From assembly GCA_913031575.1 (NCBI GenBank), contig CAJWEV010000005.1:1-64000 (forward strand): DNA of 64,000 nucleotides. Direction: 5' to 3'. The position numbers were made by a program, and so were the translations under genes. Below the pieces are notes generated by a model. That model made no database searches. It was not told the DNA's origin and saw only the letters and a list, made by a program, of their open reading frames with translations. Of the stretch, positions 61,614-64,000 are shown in pieces; positions within the stretch are counted from its first letter, which is position 1, and each line of letters opens with the position of its first letter. Source of the stretch: an uncultured Halieaceae bacterium. GTDB taxonomy: Bacteria > Pseudomonadota > Gammaproteobacteria > Pseudomonadales > Halieaceae.

Positions 61614-63176
61614 ATGACTGAACTCTCTCTAGCCGATGGCTTTGCGGCGCTAAATCGCGGCGATCTCGCCACCGCTGGCGAAGCATGCAAACAGGCATTG
61701 GAAGCCGATAAAAAGCTTGTCCCCGCTCATTTCCTAGTGGGCCTCGTAGCTCTGGAAGGCAAACAGCGACAGGTCGCCCATGAGGCATTTAAATCGGTCG
61801 TAACGCTCGACCGCGACCACGCGGCAGCCTGGGCTCACCTTGCAAAACTCAATGTGGGTGAAGGCAGAATCGCAGCTGCTGAATCGGCACTACGCGAAGT
61901 CAGAAGAATTCAACCGAACGACCCTGTAGTAATAGAGCTTACCGGCACGGTACTTAATTCATTGGGAGAATATGAAGCCGCGGAGCTGTTGTTTGAGCGT
62001 GCGCATCAGATGGTACCCAATAACTCGTCTGCATTGATGAATTTAGGGAACGTGAGAGTCTTCTTAGGGAAAATTGATAATGCGGTCGCCCTTTTTAGGG
62101 AGGCGATTTTGTTGGAACCCGATAGTGCTCAGTGCCACTGGGGGCTTGCCAATTCTGAAAAAGCAAAAGACGACACTCACATTAAGACCATGCAGGGATT
62201 AATTGATTCAGGAAGACAATCAAAGAGGTCGCAAGGGTTCTTGCATTACGCCATAGGCAAAGAAAATGAAGATTTAGGCAACTGGGCTGATGCCTTCGCA
62301 GCCTTTACTAAAGGCGCACAGGCCCGACGGGAGACCGTAGAGTTCAACGAAGCGGATGAAATTGCGATGTTCGAGGCAATCAAGTCAACCTACACAGCCG
62401 ACTGGCTGACGACTCGACCACCGGGTATACCCGATCCATCGCCCATTTTCGTTCTCGGCCAACCTCGCACCGGTACGACACTCATTGAGCGCGTAATTAC
62501 CAGTCACTCAAAAGTCCTCTCGGCGGGCGAGCTGCAACAATTTGGACTCGCTGTTCGCCGTGCGGCTCGGCATAACGAGCCAAAGCGCTTTTCACGAGAC
62601 CTTTTTTTAAAAGCAGCTGATATCAATCCTTCGAAGATCGGCGAAATGTACCTTAAGGCTACCGCTAAACAACGGGCCAAAAAACCCTTCTTCGTAGATA
62701 AGCTCCCTGTCAACTATCTCACGTTACCACTCATTCTTGCGGCACTTCCCAATGCGAAAATAGTTCACCTTGTAAGGGGGCCCATGGATGCCTGCTTCGC
62801 TAGCTTCAAGCAGCTATTTGCTGATGCTTATCTCCACAGCTACGATCAAGGAGAGATGGCGCGGCACCATGCACGATACCGCGATCTCATGGCGCACTTC
62901 CATTGCGAGTTCCCAGGCAAAATCATCGACGTGAGTTACGAGGACACCGCACGGGAACTTGAACCCAACGCAAGAAAATTGATTGCCGCATTAGGAATCG
63001 ATTGGGAGGACGCATGTCTAAACTTCCATAAGAGCAGCGCAGGTGTCGCCACAGCGAGTTCAGTGCAGGTCAGAGAGCCCGCACACACACGATCAATCGG
63101 GCGGTGGCGTCGATATGAGACCGACCTCGCTCCCATGGTAAATGAGCTTCACCGTTTGGGGGTTCCCTTAGATTAG
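61614..63176 (+). CDS. TPR-repeat sulfotransferase, second copy
   Basis: A 520-residue protein with an N-terminal TPR region (residues 1-240, for example AAWAHLAKLNVGEGRIAAAESALREVRRIQPNDP) and a C-terminal sulfotransferase domain. The PAPS 5' loop is FVLGQPRTGTTLIERVITSH (about residues 279-298) and the 3' motif is IVHLVRGPMDACFASFKQLF. It is a clear relative of the gene at 52.5 kb but shorter by about four TPR units and not identical, so the duplication is old. An AAGG site precedes the ATG. It follows the LuxR gene after two bases and precedes a TonB receptor, the reverse order of the other cluster. Confidence 0.88.
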   Translation: MTELSLADGFAALNRGDLATAGEACKQALEADKKLVPAHFLVGLVALEGKQRQVAHEAFKSVVTLDRDHAAAWAHLAKLNVGEGRIAAAESALREVRRIQPNDPVVIELTGTVLNSLGEYEAAELLFERAHQMVPNNSSALMNLGNVRVFLGKIDNAVALFREAILLEPDSAQCHWGLANSEKAKDDTHIKTMQGLIDSGRQSKRSQGFLHYAIGKENEDLGNWADAFAAFTKGAQARRETVEFNEADEIAMFEAIKSTYTADWLTTRPPGIPDPSPIFVLGQPRTGTTLIERVITSHSKVLSAGELQQFGLAVRRAARHNEPKRFSRDLFLKAADINPSKIGEMYLKATAKQRAKKPFFVDKLPVNYLTLPLILAALPNAKIVHLVRGPMDACFASFKQLFADAYLHSYDQGEMARHHARYRDLMAHFHCEFPGKIIDVSYEDTARELEPNARKLIAALGIDWEDACLNFHKSSAGVATASSVQVREPAHTRSIGRWRRYETDLAPMVNELHRLGVPLD

Positions 63177-63233
63177 CGCCGGAGTATACTTAACGCTAAG
63201 CAAACGAAGCTTGAGACTTTTACACAAAAATAA

Positions 63234-63260
63234 TGAGCAGATTTTGATAAATCACTGCTC
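63234..63260 (+). promoter_or_regulatory. Leader hairpin before the third TonB receptor
   Basis: GAGCAG and CTGCTC (63235-63240, 63255-63260) can pair, with an inner TGAT/ATCA stem, about 13 bases before the AGGA site of the receptor gene. It may influence translation or be chance. Confidence 0.35.
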
Positions 63261-63282
63261 TGCGCCACTCGAGGAAATCACT

Positions 63283-64000
63283 ATGTCGAACGTTTTTGAG
63301 ACGAAAAACAGGGCTAAACTTGCACTACCATTAGCTGTGTCGGCAGCGCTCATAAGCACGGGCCCGGCGGTTGCACAAACACTAGAAGAAGTTATTGTTG
63401 TGGCCACTAAACGAGAGCAGGGGGTCATGGATGTACCTCTAGCGATTACAGCGCTGTCGGGTAACTTTATTGAAGAGACAAATCTCAACGATGTTAAAGA
63501 CCTGATTTCCTATACCCCAGGCGTGAGCGGAAACTCGCAAGACAGCTACATCGACGCGGTAAGCATCCGAGGTGTTCGAACACAGGACTTTGGTGTCGGT
63601 GGTGATCCATCATCGGCCTTTTTCAAGAACGACCTCTATGAAGGTCGAAATGGTTCAGCTGTAACGAGCCTATTCGACGTTGAGCGCGCTGAGATCCTTA
63701 GAGGACCCCAGGGCTTTCTGTTTGGACGTAACTCGATTGGCGGTGCATTTAGCGTCCACACTCGCAAAGCAGAAATAGGGTCGAGCGATGCCTTTATCGA
63801 CTTCGACTTTGGGCAGCGAGAGCATGCTGTATTTGAAGGTGCTATCAATATTCCGATAAGTGATAGTTTTGCAATGCGTCTAGCGGGGTACGGGTCACAC
63901 GAGGACGGCTTCGCAGAGAATGTTTTCTCCGGCAACGATGAAATCAACCACACGAAAAAGGCAATCCGCTGGTCGACCCGCTATGAGTCTGATGCACTCT
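63283..64000 (+). CDS. TonB-dependent outer-membrane receptor, N-terminal part (cut by window end)
   Basis: The first 239 residues of a receptor, not listed in the ORF track because it runs off the window. The ATG has a GAGGA site 7 bases upstream. A signal peptide (LALPLAVSAALISTGPAVAQ) is followed by the TonB-box region LEEVIVVATKREQGVMDVPLAI and a plug with SIRGVRTQDFGVGGDPSS, VERAEILRGPQGFLFGRNSIGGAFSVHTRK and the first barrel strands. It belongs to the same marine class as the receptor at 49.6 kb. It follows the second TPR-sulfotransferase after 106 bases and is probably part of its locus. Confidence 0.92.
   Translation, partial: MSNVFETKNRAKLALPLAVSAALISTGPAVAQTLEEVIVVATKREQGVMDVPLAITALSGNFIEETNLNDVKDLISYTPGVSGNSQDSYIDAVSIRGVRTQDFGVGGDPSSAFFKNDLYEGRNGSAVTSLFDVERAEILRGPQGFLFGRNSIGGAFSVHTRKAEIGSSDAFIDFDFGQREHAVFEGAINIPISDSFAMRLAGYGSHEDGFAENVFSGNDEINHTKKAIRWSTRYESDAL

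Overview
The window looks like chromosome of a free-living, aerobic, marine-type Gammaproteobacterium, most likely a Halieaceae (OM60/NOR5) or related lineage. This placement is inferred from gene content: several TonB-dependent receptors, several acyl-CoA dehydrogenases and enoyl-CoA hydratases, sodium-coupled transporters (two SSS, DASS, NhaC, BCCT), TPR-sulfotransferases, a COQ4 homologue and secreted hydrolases. I found no tRNA, rRNA, CRISPR array, transposase, phage gene or integrase. Base composition looks even throughout, so I see no sign of a recently inserted island.

Layout. 1-9.3 kb: the 3' end of a penicillin-acylase-family gene, an MFS and an APC transporter, a formyltransferase-like enzyme, a secreted amidohydrolase and a TonB receptor. 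9.3-18 kb: an SDR, a class III CoA-transferase, HMG-CoA lyase, a GST-like protein, then a minus-strand run of a secreted S9 peptidase lipoprotein, a secreted metallo-beta-lactamase-fold hydrolase and an exported ADP-ribosylglycohydrolase. 18-26 kb: a carbohydrate cassette of GH36 alpha-galactosidase, two divergent SSS symporters, a Gfo/Idh/MocA oxidoreductase and a TauD-like oxygenase. 26-31 kb: a sulfotransferase-fold gene one base downstream of a class IV aminotransferase, then a large FAS1 lipoprotein with a repeated C-terminal module. 31-36 kb: a second MBL hydrolase, two acyl-CoA dehydrogenases and cysteine synthase.

36-38 kb: a compact metal operon of four overlapping or closely spaced genes (CsoR regulator, outer-membrane-like protein, His-rich HMA protein, MerT-like membrane protein), preceded by two 17-bp operators that are exact reverse complements of each other. 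38-49 kb: a PepSY protein with an HD-domain enzyme, COQ4, DASS and NhaC transporters, a beta-propeller lipoprotein, gpsA (its N-terminus is missing from the ORF track and it lacks an ATG/GTG/TTG start), an M48 lipoprotein peptidase and a BCCT transporter. 49.5-56.6 kb: TonB receptor, TPR-sulfotransferase, small sulfotransferase, Asp/Asn-hydroxylase-like protein and a MarR regulator. 56.6-60.7 kb: a translationally coupled valine (isobutyryl-CoA) degradation operon. 60.8 kb to the end: a LuxR regulator, a second TPR-sulfotransferase and a TonB receptor cut by the window edge.

The best candidates for something undescribed are (i) the repeated pairing of TPR-sulfotransferases with TonB receptors, in one case also with a small sulfotransferase and an Asp/Asn-hydroxylase-like enzyme; (ii) the four-gene CsoR/MerT-like metal operon with mirrored operators; and (iii) the FAS1 lipoprotein whose third FAS1 domain is split by a module that is then repeated three more times. 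Functions are read from motifs and family resemblance only; no database search was possible.
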